A stretch of DNA of 64,000 bases, taken from Otatea glauca (Eukaryota > Streptophyta > Magnoliopsida > Poales > Poaceae). The notes below the pieces were generated by a model, which was not told the DNA's origin, searched no databases, and worked only from the letters and a program-made list of their open reading frames with translations. Below are positions 1-12,002 of this stretch, piece by piece; the stretch's first letter is position 1, and every line of letters starts with the position of its first letter. Where the stretch lies: NCBI GenBank assembly GCA_036346275.1, contig CM070713.1, positions 69,928,382-69,992,381 of the forward strand, in the 5' to 3' direction. The translations under genes were made by a program, and so were the position numbers.

Positions 1-73
1 CCGCCTCACCGAGCGAGGACCGACCCAAGCCGTCTCGGACTCGGCGGTGGTCACTGTATGCCCTCTAGGCGCG

Positions 74-2237
74 TCAACATGGACACGCCTCCACCTCAAT
101 CTCCGCCAAGAGCCGAGTCCGCATGTAACGCCGAGTTGGCATTACGTAAGTTACATGAAAAGACGCGTGCCCATGTAGGTTCGACAGACACTTATCGAGG
201 CGTTGTCCCTCCGGGACATCCGTGAAGGGTACGTGTCCGCTATCGATGCTCGCCGGCGGCGACGACGGTGCGGTGTGTACCCCACCCGAGGCGAGTCGCT
301 GGCGAACCACTCCATGTGTCTCGATCGTACATGTCATGGTCGACTGGCCGGGTCTCGGTGACCTCTCGCCGAGTCGCGGCGCCCCACCGCAGGCCCATGG
401 TCGCATACGGTCGCGCGAATCGAGCCCACCGCAAAGACCCATCCGGCCATCTCGCAATGCAAAAGCGATGAAGTACGCGAAGACATTAATTTCGCAAAGA
501 TGCGGAGTAGTAGGATCGAGGCAAGTACTGCGTGAGCGCCACGCGGCGACAACGTGACGAGGCGGCAAAGGAAAGGATCGAACAGCCGAATCGCCGCAAA
601 GACTCGGCGCGGGAGTACTCCTCGACACAAGGTCAAAGACGAGCACCTTACGGGTGAGCCAAAGGCCTCATCGCGTGCAAAGCACGGAGACCCCGTGAGG
701 TGCTCGGGCGTGGACGTCGTACGCGGTGTATGGCGTCCACCGCACGTCCTCGTCGTGGAGGCGGTCGAACTCCCGAACGAACTCCTGATAGGACCTCCTC
801 ACCTGTAGGTGCGCGAACCTCCGCTGCGAGGAAATAAGAAATGGCGAAGGTTATTCAAGTGCGTTAGTGGGGAAAAAGATACGAGGGAGCGTACCTGTCG
901 TCGGACCCAGTAGTGGCCCATGGTGGGCCAGTCCACCGGGTCGTCTCCGTAAAGCTCCTCAGGGTACGGTGTCGTGTCAACAACAGGCCTGCCGACGGAG
1001 AAGCGCTCCCAAGACCACAACTGGAGGAGTAGGACGCAACCCGACATCGTCGCGTCGTGCTCGCCCAGAGAACGGCGTCGCATGGACTCTCAGACGTCGC
1101 CGCAAGCACACCGAGGCCCACGACCACCGCATCACCGTTTACAAGGGGAGTTAGACGTGCTCCGCTGAGACGAGATTGGAACTGAGTGTGTTACCTCATC
1201 CACCGGGGTGTCGGCGATGTGCTGGGCGTACTCGATCAGGTGACGGTCCACCGTGTTCCCGTGGGAGGACGGGAACATCACCCAACCGAGCAACAACGGA
1301 GGTATGCCTCCAAGTGGCGGGCCACGCCCGCCTCCTCCGCGTGCTTGGTGGAGAAGGTCGACTGCAGCGTTCGCAGAACAAACATTATCGGCAACTTGGC
1401 GCTTCTATTTTAATTCTCAAAGAAAGAGGTACTCACCGTGAATCGGCGACCACGCCTTCGTCGGTCCGTGGCGCGCGGCCTCCCTAAGGGCCGGTAGGGT
1501 TGCCGGGGTGCCGCGCACCTCGGCGGAACGCGGACAACTCGGCGTGCCACGTGGACGAGGCGTCGTGCGGCACGACGCATTGGGCCCGCACAAGGGAGGC
1601 CTAAGAGGTACGACACGCCCCGCAGCGTCGGAGCCATCTCTCCGCGGAAGGTGGAACGTGTGCGTCTCGGTCTCCACCGGTCCACGAGTGTGGCGCAGGG
1701 ACCGGTCGCACCGAACCGCGGCACCTCCTTGCCCTCTAACAGGCGAACACCGCTCCACCATCCTACAAAGAGGAAGTAAGCCACCGCCGCAACCTGCATG
1801 TAGTTAGAATTGCATTCACGGTAAGTATGTGTACGTAAAGAGTGCAAGCGTTCGCGACACCGTGGAACCCAGCGTGGGTCGATCGCGGCGGCTCCCGGCA
1901 CTCGAGGTCGAAGTGGCCTAGCACTCGGTTCTCCTCTGCGGAGTACCTAGACCGGTGGGTCGCATCGACGGTCACGCCCGCAGCTCGAGGCAAGGTCGCG
2001 CCATCGTGGCTCGTTACAAAGCAAATACAACAGATGCTCAAGAATTACATGTGCACACAAAATGAAATGCGAAATAACGAATTGTACCATACTCAACAAA
2101 CAATACAACCGAAGTGTGGAGAGCAAAAAAACTCGGATTGCAAACATACGAAAGACAAAGACATGTTCGACGAGGCACACAACGTCGAGAATTACATTAT
2201 CCTCGTAGGTACTAATCGGGACATCGGAGAATAACAT
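74..2237 (-). pseudogene. Plant mobile domain (PMD) pseudogene, part of the MULE
   Basis: Downstream of the transposase on the same strand, conserved PMD blocks appear in changing frames: THTFHLP then GEMAPTL...VSYLLGLP (about 1590-1680), then LLQLWSWERF, GRP and DPVDWPTMG (about 880-1040), then a tail with WTPYT-like and HARAPHG-like pieces (about 640-780). PMD proteins are plant nuclear proteins related to MAIN/MAIL1 and are often carried by MULE and Ty3 elements. Several frameshifts and a 400-bp AT-richer gap at 1800-2240 break the reading frame. Whether it was a separate gene or a fusion with the transposase cannot be decided from the decayed copy. Confidence 0.7.
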
Positions 2238-2349
2238 GATGCGAACAACAACTTACTAGTACATTGAAAATTACATCGAACATTACAACGTACATTCTGA
2301 CTTACGGTCCATTGAATAATACAAGATGGGAACAACATGCAAAGTTACA

Positions 2350-4930
2350 TTATCCGCGGTTGCGACGCGCCTCGACTCGCCCATATCGTTCGAATCGCCT
2401 TGTCCTTGGACGCCCGACCTTCATCTTCAACATTCGGATGTCAGGTACCCATCGATGGTCGGAGAGAGGGTGTTGTGAACGATCCATCCACTCGGCACCG
2501 TACACCTCATGATGCCACGTGTTGAGAACGCTGCGCTTGTAGTAGTGCGGGAGATGAACGGACGGCAGATTGATGCGTCTCGGCGGTGCGGCAATGGCGT
2601 GCGAGCACGGCAAGCAAAGCAGCGTGGTTTCGGCAGAGCACTCGCAATCACCGCCGAGTATGCACAGATGGGAAGTCCTCTCGGCTGGCACCCTGCGACC
2701 TCGGCCACCGCGGCACGTGGTATCTCCGTTCCACGCCACTCTCGGTGTAACCCGATGTGTCTGCGCCTTTCTTGTTTTCTTGGACATGTAGGTAGACACA
2801 ACAGTTGAGTAAGACAATCGATTGTCCGACATACATGCTGCGGAGGTCTTGTATCGCTCAATGAAATATCTCGTGTCCCTAATAAGACACCCTCAACTAT
2901 ACCCACCGATGGAAGGCATCCGTGCCTTTCATTACCAGTTGTAAATCTCCGCGAGTTCGTTGTCATGATCCCATAACGCGAGCCGCCCTCGTCGTGCGAA
3001 GGACCATTTCTCCAAAGGCTCATGTCGTATCCAATCGGTGAAACTCTTTATCTTTGGTACCGGCCTCGCCGAGGTTTGGGGGTCATCGGCAGCGCATATA
3101 AGGTGTGGGGTCCTCTCCTTGCTCATGGTACACCATCGGGTTCCTTGATGAACTAGCGGTACCTCCGGGATCCATTGATTGCTTCTTCGTTAGTTAGCCC
3201 AACGTCTTCCAAAGCGCGTCGAACTTCCTCCGTTGGTTCTGTTTGCACAGCGCTTGAACATGTTCATAAGCTCCTTATTCGAATCGACGGAAAAATTGGC
3301 ACCCATGTGCCTCATGCACCACCGCTCCTCGGATCCGCCACTTTGCTGCTCCCACGACGGCGGACCCTTGTTGCATATCCACGATCGCCCTTAGCGACCA
3401 CGCATGTCGGTCATGGATGACACAAACATCGAACTGTCGAGAACAATCGCCACTTCACTCTTTCAAGGAACGATATCAGCCTCTCCGTGTTTCCCCCTCC
3501 ACGAATGCCAACGCAACCGGTAGAACACGGTTGTTGGCATCCACCGCGATCGCAGATTAGAATCGCCCTTGTACTTCCCGTGAGGAATGTGCCATCCATG
3601 CAAAGGACCAGGCGGCGATCTTTTAACGCATTTATGCATGCGCCAGGCGAAGAATGCACGCCGCAATACCCACTTCGGTGCACGCACCACCCGCGAGGAA
3701 CTCCGCAAGGTCGATGGATGTACTGGGGTTCCTTTGTGCGATTGCCACGAGCAAGTGGGAATATTCTCGTCTGAAGCCTCGACGCCCCGAACCGTATTTC
3801 CGAGTGTCCTTTTGCTCTCCATGCCTTTGCGTAGCTAATCTTATCTTGAAACCTCTCCTCCACGGCCGTGATAATAGATCGAGGTGCAGATGGGGATTGT
3901 CCACGATCCGACCATAAAACACATTTGCCACCCAAGTGGATTTACGATTGCGGTGTCCTCGCTCCGCTTCTTCCACTCGCAGCTATGCTCCATCACTATG
4001 GAGCATTTCCGAGAGTCCGCCCACTTCGGTATGCATGCACCCGCCATGGGCACGAATCAACCACGCACTTCACGTCGTAGTCCTTCTTCTTGGACTTCAC
4101 AACCCCGAATTGCCGCGGAGAGACATTGCCCAAGATTTCACCGCATCCATCACAGCCTCCTTGTCTTTATATACGGCCCCTGCGTCACCTCGTTCTCACG
4201 ATACTCCCATGCATCAATGTTCCTTCATTCATTGTTAGGTCTTGAAATTGTAATTGGTCCACGCACGAGGATAGGCACCCGAGGGCGTTGTCCTCCTCGT
4301 CGAGTGCTCACCATCGAGGACTTCCTCATCCGCACGGTCCTCCTCTTCCATCAAGTCAACAATGTCCTCCACCTCCTCCCCTCGTCGGCCACCCCTCGCG
4401 CCTCCACGCTGTCTCCTCCGCCCCGGTCCCTTCGTCACCGCCAGCCTCGTGCTCCTCGTCTCGGGCTCCTCGCCGCCTTCCTCTTCGCATCCTTCTACAT
4501 TTGATGTCCCTCCGCCGTAATGTCCACCCGACATCACGAACTTGCGACACCGATGGAGCTACCGGCAGCACTTGTGCCAACAACATGAGCGGCCAACCCC
4601 GCCTACTGGCAAAACCAACATAACTCCTCCATGTGGACGCCGAGTTAACAGAATCAACTCTCCGTAAAACGGTCTTGCGCCGCTCACTATCGCTCGACCA
4701 AGAAATCAACGATGCGGGCATCCAAACGAACATCCGAGACATCCACTCCAACAAACCCTCAGTATGTCCTATCGCTCGCCTGCGCATATGCCCGCACGAC
4801 TCTTGAAAATGATGATAGATCCACCCCATCCGCCTCGTGCTATCTCCCCATCTCCATAAAATATTTGGAAATACAATTTCTCCGACATGCCGCAACGTCC
4901 GACGGAAAAATATTACTCTAAAATACAATC
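2350..4930 (-). pseudogene. MULE transposase pseudogene
   Basis: This would encode the DDE-type MULE transposase that cuts and joins the element ends in the nucleus. Visible blocks on the minus strand are an acidic N-terminal segment (about 4300-4540), an EWKKR/NPxxxQMCF-like region (about 3850-4060), IAQRNP (about 3720), DGTFLTG (about 3590-3610, holding the first catalytic Asp) and a diverged NTESWLWF-like block (about 3480). These are followed by EKWSFARR/YGIMTTN (2950-3030), a SWIM-type C-x-C...PCSH cluster (about 2650-2710) and the VGRPRTRR tail (about 2370). At least four frame changes and several stops separate these blocks, so no full-length product is possible. The family call is firm; exact exon limits are not. 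Confidence 0.78.
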
Positions 4931-4981
4931 TACAAAATACGACTATGAATAAGTGATTCGACTAGCCTACTATACGGTCTA

Positions 4982-5160
4982 ATATTAAATTTCTACTACA
5001 TTACATTTGTATATATTGCCTAATACATTACTAACATAATAAAATTAGTAATACACGATAGTACTAAATTAAATTCATACCACATTACATTTGTATATAT
5101 ATTGCCTAATACATTATTTGCATAACAAAATTACTAATACACAACCCTACTAAATTAAAT
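4982..5160. repeat. Tandem repeat, two units of about 85 bp
   Basis: Two adjacent units share the order taaatt...accacattacatttg, tatatattgcctaatacatta and aaaattactaatacac. They start near 4983 and 5066, and a truncated third start lies near 5150. The unit is AT-rich and noncoding. Confidence 0.7.
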
Positions 5161-5597
5161 TCAAATATTGTCTAATATTTCTACTATATTAAATTTCTAC
5201 ATCTTGAATACTACATTAAATTTGCACATACTTACGATACTAAATTAAATTTGTAAATACTACATACTACATTAAATTTCGAATATTAAGCGCTATATTA
5301 AATTTCTAAACAATACATAATCCTAAAATTTCTAAATACTACAATTCCTAAATATTAAATGCTACATTAAATTTTAAATCTTGTATAACCTAACAAAAAT
5401 TCCTACATTTACCTCTACAAAAATTGATAAACTAACTCTACAATAAAATTCAAAAATTTACCTAAATTTTTCTTCTCCTTCTCTTCTTCTTCTCTTCCTC
5501 TTCTCCTCTCTTCTCCTCTCTTTTTCTCTCGGTGCGCTCGCTCCGCTTCTTCTCTCGCCGACCGAGTGGAGCGGGGATAAAGGAGTGTCGCCGCCTG

Positions 5598-5707
5598 AGA
5601 GGCGATCGCCTCTGTGGGCGATGGGGGCCCTGGCGGCGGCATTAACGGGCGGGCGGCACTAACGCGAGCGGGGCTATCGCCTGTGTATGGGCGATCGCCC
5701 CATACAC
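5598..5707. repeat. Pair of GCGATCGC palindromes
   Basis: A perfect 16-bp palindrome agaggcgatcgcctct lies at 5598-5613. A second, 25-bp near-perfect one centred on gggcgatcgccc lies at 5683-5707, with one extra C in its right arm. Single half sites (ggcgat, atcgcc) lie between them. They may be subterminal protein-binding or fold-back sites of the adjacent MULE; the function is not shown. Confidence 0.6.
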
Positions 5708-5820
5708 GCAACAGCAGGGGCATTTTTGTCATTTTTTTTTCGGACGCATAGTTTTGAAAAAAAGAATAAAAAAAAATATTAAATAAAAAAAAATTCAAAG
5801 AAACCAACTAACCAACGTCA

Positions 5821-6665
5821 TCCAGACGGCCACCCGTCCTGTAACTCCCATCCAAGCTATCCATCCAACCCAGATCCGGACTCCACCAACCCTTAACTCC
5901 CACCGCTCAAGCTGCTAGCGCGTCAATAGCATTATTAGAATTTTTAAAAATCGCAAAAGTTAGATCATGATTTGAAACCTGTATAGTAGTGCAGACACGT
6001 TTTCAACACCCTCCTAAAAATCTTTCAAAAACCCGCAAATTTAGCAGCCCAACCAAATCAATGAAATTGCTTTAAATGTTTTAGTAGCATTGCCAGTGTT
6101 TTTTAAAAATTGCACAAATTTAATTATTATTTAAAATTTTTATGGTAGGTTAGACATGCTTAGAGCGGCTGGCAAATGGCTCTAAACAGCTGAGCTAGGG
6201 AGGCTCCCTTGGAAAGTGACGGGAAGAAAATATACAAATCTATACAGGTGACACTGTAGAAAAAGAGACGCGTGTCCGAGAGGCAGGTGTCGCTCCATAC
6301 TTCCCAAGAACTATAAGTTTTATATGATATGGTGTACTCGTATAGGGATCTATTGAATAAGCAAGGCGAGACTAAACTACACTAATGAGCTAAAATGGAT
6401 CTTTTAGGTAAATTATCTACACCATTGTTTGATATACAACGCTATTTTTCGGGTTTACAATTTATTTTCTATAAATTATTATATGATACATGTAATCTAT
6501 GGTCGACAAAACCTGCAACACTACGGATACACATACAAGCGACTTATCACCCATCCTGAGTTGTTGGTGTCAAAAACTTGATGTATCCCCATTTCACAGA
6601 AATGTCTCAAGGATATCCACTAGGACGCTCACCGTTGTGCTATATCATAGCCACTCTAATGTTTC
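5821..6665. other. Unassigned intergenic sequence
   Basis: No supported gene was seen. The short open frame at 6499-6690 has no family signature and crosses into the retrotransposon LTR. The stretch 6562-6585 matches the first 24 bases of the right LTR of the neighbouring Ty3 element exactly, although it lies outside that element. Confidence 0.5.
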
Positions 6666-6670
6666 AGTGC

Positions 6671-7320
6671 TGTTGGCGTCAAAAACTTGATGTAGGGTTT
6701 CGACAAAGAAGACACCGCATTTAACACCGGTTCAGAGCGTGCGGTCGATTTGACTCAGAATCGACAAGGTAAAAATATATAAAATTCTCACAAAGCCGAT
6801 CGTAACGATCAATCGGCTTAGACTCAATCAGCTTGAAGCCGATTAAGATCAAAGTAACAGGGTAAATCCAATTAACCGATTAAGGCTAATCAGAGGAAAA
6901 AGGTAGATCGATTCTGAAGAAGTCGATGCGCAACAAAATCAGAATAAATCGAACCTGGGGTGTAATTGACGAAGATCAACAATCGACGATGCGCAACTTT
7001 ATTGATCAAAATCGATTACAAAGACTAAATTACAAGAACTACTCCTAGTTGACAGGAAAAAGCAAAAGCTGATTGATTGTATTGTGTTGGTGTCCTCTCG
7101 CATCTTGCTTCGAGCCTTCTTTTATACCCATCGGCCGATCGTATCATTTTACAACACGTTTCAAGTCTTGATCCGTATCGGCCTTATCTCGAACAGTTAA
7201 TTCCTAAAAGATCTTGTTGTTACTAAATATCTTCAAATCTTTCCAATTTTATCCGTTAACTTCCGGGTATCTGATTTTATTGCCGATTTTGACTAGACTT
7301 GCCAAATTTTGGTGCAAACA
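6671..7320 (-). repeat. 3' LTR of the Tat element (left)
   Basis: This 650-bp terminal repeat, TGTTGG...CAAACA, matches 17622-18273. It contains many GCCGAT/ATCGGC hexamers. In element orientation it is the 3' LTR because the polypurine tract lies just inside it at 7321-7336. Confidence 0.95.
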
Positions 7321-7336
7321 TATGCCCCCCATTTTT
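7321..7336 (-). promoter_or_regulatory. Polypurine tract of the Tat element
   Basis: On the minus strand the bases directly before the 3' LTR read as an A-run followed by TGGGGGGCATA. This purine run in the expected place would prime plus-strand DNA synthesis. It also fixes the orientation of the element. Confidence 0.75.
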
Positions 7337-7520
7337 TATAGATGACTTTCATCTGTCAAAAATCACAATTATCAGCTCATGTCTCATCGGCTAACTGTTG
7401 AACTTCGCTTAATAACTGCCGTTTTACTCGCGCCGTAATTCTCTGACATAGAGGTAGTGCGTTTTAATTGCCCATGTCTTTTGAGATTCGTTTCCCGCCG
7501 TTTCAAAATTTTCACCGTGC

Positions 7521-7527
7521 TATAAAT
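7521..7527 (+). promoter_or_regulatory. TATA box of the antisense PMD gene
   Basis: The motif tataaat lies 131 bp before the ATG at 7652, outside the LTR and on the plus strand. The GC-rich stretch after it (7528-7560) would hold the transcription start. This suggests that the antisense gene has its own promoter and does not use the LTR. This is inferred from sequence only. Confidence 0.55.
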
Positions 7528-7651
7528 ACATGCCCCCCCGGGACCCATTCCTCACGCGCACAAGCTCTCGATTTATCTGCAATCAGCTTCTATTCTTCAA
7601 GCTTCTTCAGTTGTTCGCTGCTTTCAATCGGCTTTTGTCAGAATCGCTTCA

Positions 7652-10529
7652 ATGGATCCTTCTCAGGTATTCATCCCGATCCCAAACAGCAATGACCAAT
7701 TCTATATGGGTCTAGTAGGAAATTTAGAAGCCAATTCTGTAATAAATGAAGAGATTCCTCGTCTACCTTTGTCGGCTTCGGGGTATAACATAGAGGGTTG
7801 GACTAAGAGCTTCAGAGCTTGGCCGACGGCTCTTAAGGGGTGGAGATCGTGGTATATTCGTGTAGCAGCTCAAAAGAGGGTTGAATGGGAAAAAAATAGG
7901 CGTAGCTGAATATCTCCCTCTCTCTTTAGCCGATCCAGAGGCCAATGAGCCCTTGGTGGCCACGGTTTGCTACTTCTGGTCGGATACCTTCAACGCTTTC
8001 GTGTTCCGCACCGGTCTCATCGGCCCAACTCTTTTGGACGTGGCCCAGCTGTGTTGTTTAAGACCTGATGGAGACCAAGTATCGGCTTATAGCGCCAAGC
8101 CCAAGTACAAGCTTATCAAATCCAAGGGTGAAGGATGGGCTAAATATATTAGAAATAACAATAAGGTCAATGGGCTAGTATCGGACGAAGAGCATGCTGC
8201 TTTCTTGAATCTCTGGTTAGACCGATTTCTGTTCTGTGGCGCTTCTTTAGGACCAACTCAAGTATACCAAACCATAGCAGAGCAATTAGTAGAGGGGCGT
8301 CGACTGGCACTTGGAAAGATGTTCCTGGGCGCAGTTTATCAGATGATGCACATAATAAGGTGTCGGCTGTTTACTGGGTTTTCGAAATTCACTGTCGGAA
8401 ATGTCGGAGGACCACTCTGGTTTATTCAAATCTGGTTATACTGCTTGTTCAGCCGATCTTTTGAGCTAAATCCTTCTAAAGACACGGCATTTCCTCGAGA
8501 AGACACTCCAGAAGGCATGGTGCCTCAGTTCATAGCCAGCCGATCTTACGGGGAGAGGTTTATGATGTGCTATGGGAATGAGACAAGGGTGACCCCCATC
8601 GGCTCTAAGAAATACTTGTTATTTTTCCTGCAGCTTGATAGCAATGAATTCAAACAAAATGATTTCTTCAGTTACACAAGTACAGCTGATTTCCCACAGC
8701 CTTCTCTTCTTCACTTAGATGCCGATAGTGCTCTGATGCCGCAAGATACTTTGGACATGTTCAAGCTTTTTGTTTCGCCAAGCATTTTGCATGTCGGCCT
8801 TCATACAAGGAATCGGACGTTTCAACCTTCATATGAGTTCTATAATCCGTCAGTTTATGCTAGGCAGTTATCCCTAGTCTGCCATTGCTTATCGGCTTCA
8901 ACCACGAGCCAGGGTCCGCAATGCTACCGCGGCCAACCTTGTCCTTGAGATAGCCGATGAATTTCAGATCGAGGACTTACCTCATTTTGGGCTAAATACT
9001 CGTCGCTCAGAGCGCTTTTCTTCATGGTAGTCATCTATTGCAATTGCGCTTTATTCTGATAAGTCAATGTCGGCTATTATCAACGAATTTCTTCCAAATC
9101 TTCCTGAGCCGATAGTAGACACTAACAGCAACTCAAGCGACGAGACTAACTCTACGGGTTCTACTAATACAAGTCTTGTAGATACTGATAAGGTATTGGT
9201 TCAAATAATATTCCTTTATATATCAATTTTTGTCAAACACATCTCTTATTTCTCTTTTCTGTCCACAGACTAAAGCTGCTGGCAAGAAGCCGATTTCTAG
9301 CCAATCGGGCAGCGGCCAGGCGAAAAGGCCACTTCAAATGACTGGCCTCACAGGGTATACCTCAGGTACCTGGGAATTTAAAGTTCGTCCTTATCGGACA
9401 TTGAGAAAAAACAACCAAGTAAGCATAAAGATAACCTACTGATATTGTTTCTTCGCTTTTTCCCAACTGACCTTTAGCCGATTATATTTTCAGAAAAGAA
9501 GAAAACAAAGTACACTAAAGCTCCTGCCAAATGGGTTTCAAGCCCCAAGAACAGAGCGGCGAGAGTTCGCCACATGCATCGACTACTGGAGAAGTAAATG
9601 ATCGTATCTTAAGTAACTTATTTCTCAAAACGTCGGCTCATCCTATGTTTTGCCTCTTTTAGCCAACACAGTCAGCTCAAGTTGCGAAAATTCTGACCAA
9701 CCTCCCCAAGATTTCAACTACGCAACCTCCTCCACAGCCTACACAGACAACTACAGTTAATGACCTGCCAGAGCTGTCCGATCCAACAAATCTATTGGGT
9801 TTTTCTTTGGCCGACCTCGACAATCCTGAGATAATGGCACCTGACCACGATGCTGAATTTAGAAAAATCCTTGAAGTTTCGAAGGAAGCATCGGCGACCA
9901 TCACTTCAACTCCGGGCATAAAAGAAAAGCTTAACAAGCTTTTTGATTTGGTTACAAGACCTCAATCGGAGATATTGGCGAACAATCAGCCAATCCGAGA
10001 TGCCATGGTGGCCATCGAAACCGACTTACCTCCAGAAGCAATGGCAGCTCTCCTGAATGTCTGCCATTTAGACGATAGAAGATCTGAAGTGGAGGCAGCC
10101 CAGGCGAGGATCAACCAGCGTGAAGCCCAAGAAGCCGATCAAAAGCTTCTGGATGAGCTGGTCGCAGACGCGAAGGCAAAGAAACGCAAATTTGATGCCG
10201 ACGCGCAGTAGCTGAAATCAACCAAGGAGTCCCTCTCCAAGTTTGAAAACACGAAGAAACTTCTTTTGGAAGAGTTGGCCAAGACAGAGAAACAAATCCA
10301 AGAAGGCCAACTCTCTATGGAAAAAACTACGTCGGAGATAAAGGACCAAAAGCTTGGTATCGCCATGGCCGTGGCAAGTGTGAAGAAACAATCGACCAAG
10401 GTGGTGCCAGTGCCAGGGAACGCCAAAGAAGATGAACGCATCCTTGACGAAGTCCAAGGCGTGATTGCGAGGGCAGCAGGCGCTCTATCGGCTCTGGGTG
10501 CAACTCTTCCTGGGTCGGGCGTCCAGTGA
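7652..10529 (+). pseudogene. Antisense additional ORF: PMD plus coiled-coil protein, broken
   Basis: This gene runs opposite to gag-pol and converges with it, ending about 190 bp from the integrase end. The N-terminal part (7652-9030) has PMD blocks: SFRAWP, YFWSDTFNAF, then TGLIGPTLLDVAQL and a DRFLFCG-like region. Introns with GT...AG ends fit at 9193-9268, 9419-9493 and 9594-9662. The C-terminal part (9663-10529) is rich in Lys, Glu and Ala heptads and looks like a coiled coil. Damage: a one-base gain in a seven-A run near 7890, a frame change near 8890 and an in-frame TAG at 10209-10211. Antisense extra ORFs are known in Tat elements; their role is not established. PMD identity is by motif, so moderately sure. 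Confidence 0.75.
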
Positions 10530-10717
10530 TTTAATCAAAGTGTAAAACCAGCTTGGTTGCCTTTTTTGGAAACACTGAATACTTCGTGTAACTTTTGCTA
10601 TATTTACAATCGGCTGTTTAACCGATTTTTATGTTTTGCTATATTTGTATCTTCTGAGTTTGCAATCTTTTCAGCCGATTAACAGCATCGTGTTAATCTC
10701 GACTCTGAACGTGATCC

Positions 10718-12002
10718 TTAGTCGGCTAGGCTCCAATCCAAACGCTAGGATAGTACTTTTTCAGATACTTCTCGTTAATAGCTTTAGGCAGTACATATCC
10801 TTCCAACGTCTCTATGATGTACGAATTCTCGCCGACTAGCCGATTAACTTTGTATGGTCCTTCCCACGTAGGTGACCATTTTCCAAATCGGTTATCTTTT
10901 GATCCAACTAGTAATATTGTTTTTCACACCAAATCGGCTTGATTGAAAGATTTAGGCATGACCTTTTTATTATATGCCCTTGCAACCCTGATTTTATTCT
11001 TCTTAAGCCGATCAAGTGTAGACAAACGTAATTCTGCCAGCTCATCTAAGGTGTCGATCATTAAATCGTTATAATCTTGAGCCGACAAACCGTTTTGCCT
11101 GACTACTCGATCGATTCAATGTTGATCTCCACAGGTAGAACGGCTTCTTGTCCATACACCAATTGGTAAGGTGAAATCTTCGTTGTTCCGTGATAGGATA
11201 GCCGATACACCCAAAGTGACTCCGATAGAGTTGAGTGTCAATTCCTCGGCTTCTCATCAATCTTCCTTTTGATCAACTTGATTAGCGTTTTGTTGGACGA
11301 CTCGGCTTGTCCGTTAGCCTGAGCGTAGTATGGGGAAGAGTTCAACAATTTGATCCCTAGACTTGTTGCGTAACTCTGAAACTCGTTAGACATGAATACC
11401 GTACCTTGATCGGTCGTGATTGTTTGTGGTATTCCAAACCGATGGACGATATGTTCATTCACAAAACCAATTGCCTCAACACTGGTTACCTTTTTTAGTG
11501 GTATAGCCTCAACCCACTTTGAGAAATAATCGGTTGCGGCCAAAATAAACTTGTAGCCTTTACTCGAAGCAGAAAATATTTGGCCGATTACATCTATTCC
11601 CCAACCTCTGAACAGCCAAGGTTTGATAATTGGATGTAAAGCCGATGCTGGTGCTAGTTGTATATTGCCGAACTTCTGACAGGTCTGACATCCTTTATAA
11701 TACTTGAAACAATTTTCTAGCATCGTTGGCCAAAAATAACCTGTCCGTCTGAGCATCCATTTCATCTTATGTGCCGATTGATGAGAACCGCAAATGCCTT
11801 CATGTACTTCACCCATTGCCACCCGCGCTTCTTCGGCCTCAAGACATCTTAATAGCAAACCTTCCATTGTCCGATAATACAGCGTATCGTCCATAACAAT
11901 GTACTTCAAAGCTTGTTGCCTAATCTTGCATTCTGTCGGCTTAGATGGATCAATCAGGTAATTCTTTATTTGCGTTCTCCAATCTGCGACACCCACACAC
12001 AT
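10718..12002 (-). pseudogene. Tat element integrase pseudogene
   Basis: The minus-strand reading shows the H-H-C-C zinc-binding region (HQSAHKMKWML...CQTCQKFG, about 11690-11800). The integrase core follows: GIDVIG and TDYFSKW (about 11500-11610), TTDQGTVF with the second Asp (about 11400), and QANGQAESSNK carrying the catalytic Glu (about 11310). The C-terminal part continues in another frame to a PYKVNRLVGENSY block and ends near 10720. A frame break lies near 11250. The enzyme would join the DNA copy into the host genome. This copy cannot make an intact protein. Confidence 0.85.

Larger units (their letters stand above)
1..4930 (-). mobile_element. Mutator-like element (MULE), decayed, runs off the left edge
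   Basis: Reading the minus strand from about 4930 downwards gives, in order, an acidic/basic N-terminal part, a MULE transposase core, a SWIM zinc finger, a basic tail and then a plant mobile domain. All parts are spread over several frames with stops, so the element is dead. The left end lies outside the window, so the terminal inverted repeats and target duplication cannot be paired. The DNA is GC-rich compared with the AT-rich flank at 4931-5460. A PMD joined downstream of a MULE transposase is known from plant elements; here the order is seen directly from conserved blocks. Introns between blocks are possible and were not resolved. Confidence 0.8.
4931..5820. other. AT-rich 5' flank of the MULE with short repeats and a GC-rich block
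   Basis: From 4931 to 5460 the sequence is very AT-rich, with recurring tactaaattaaat-like phrases. From 5480 to 5710 it turns into a CT-rich then GC-rich block containing two palindromes (see separate entry). A long T/A-rich run follows to 5810. No coding frame is convincing. This may be the terminal inverted repeat and promoter region of the MULE, but the matching end is not in the window. Confidence 0.45.
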
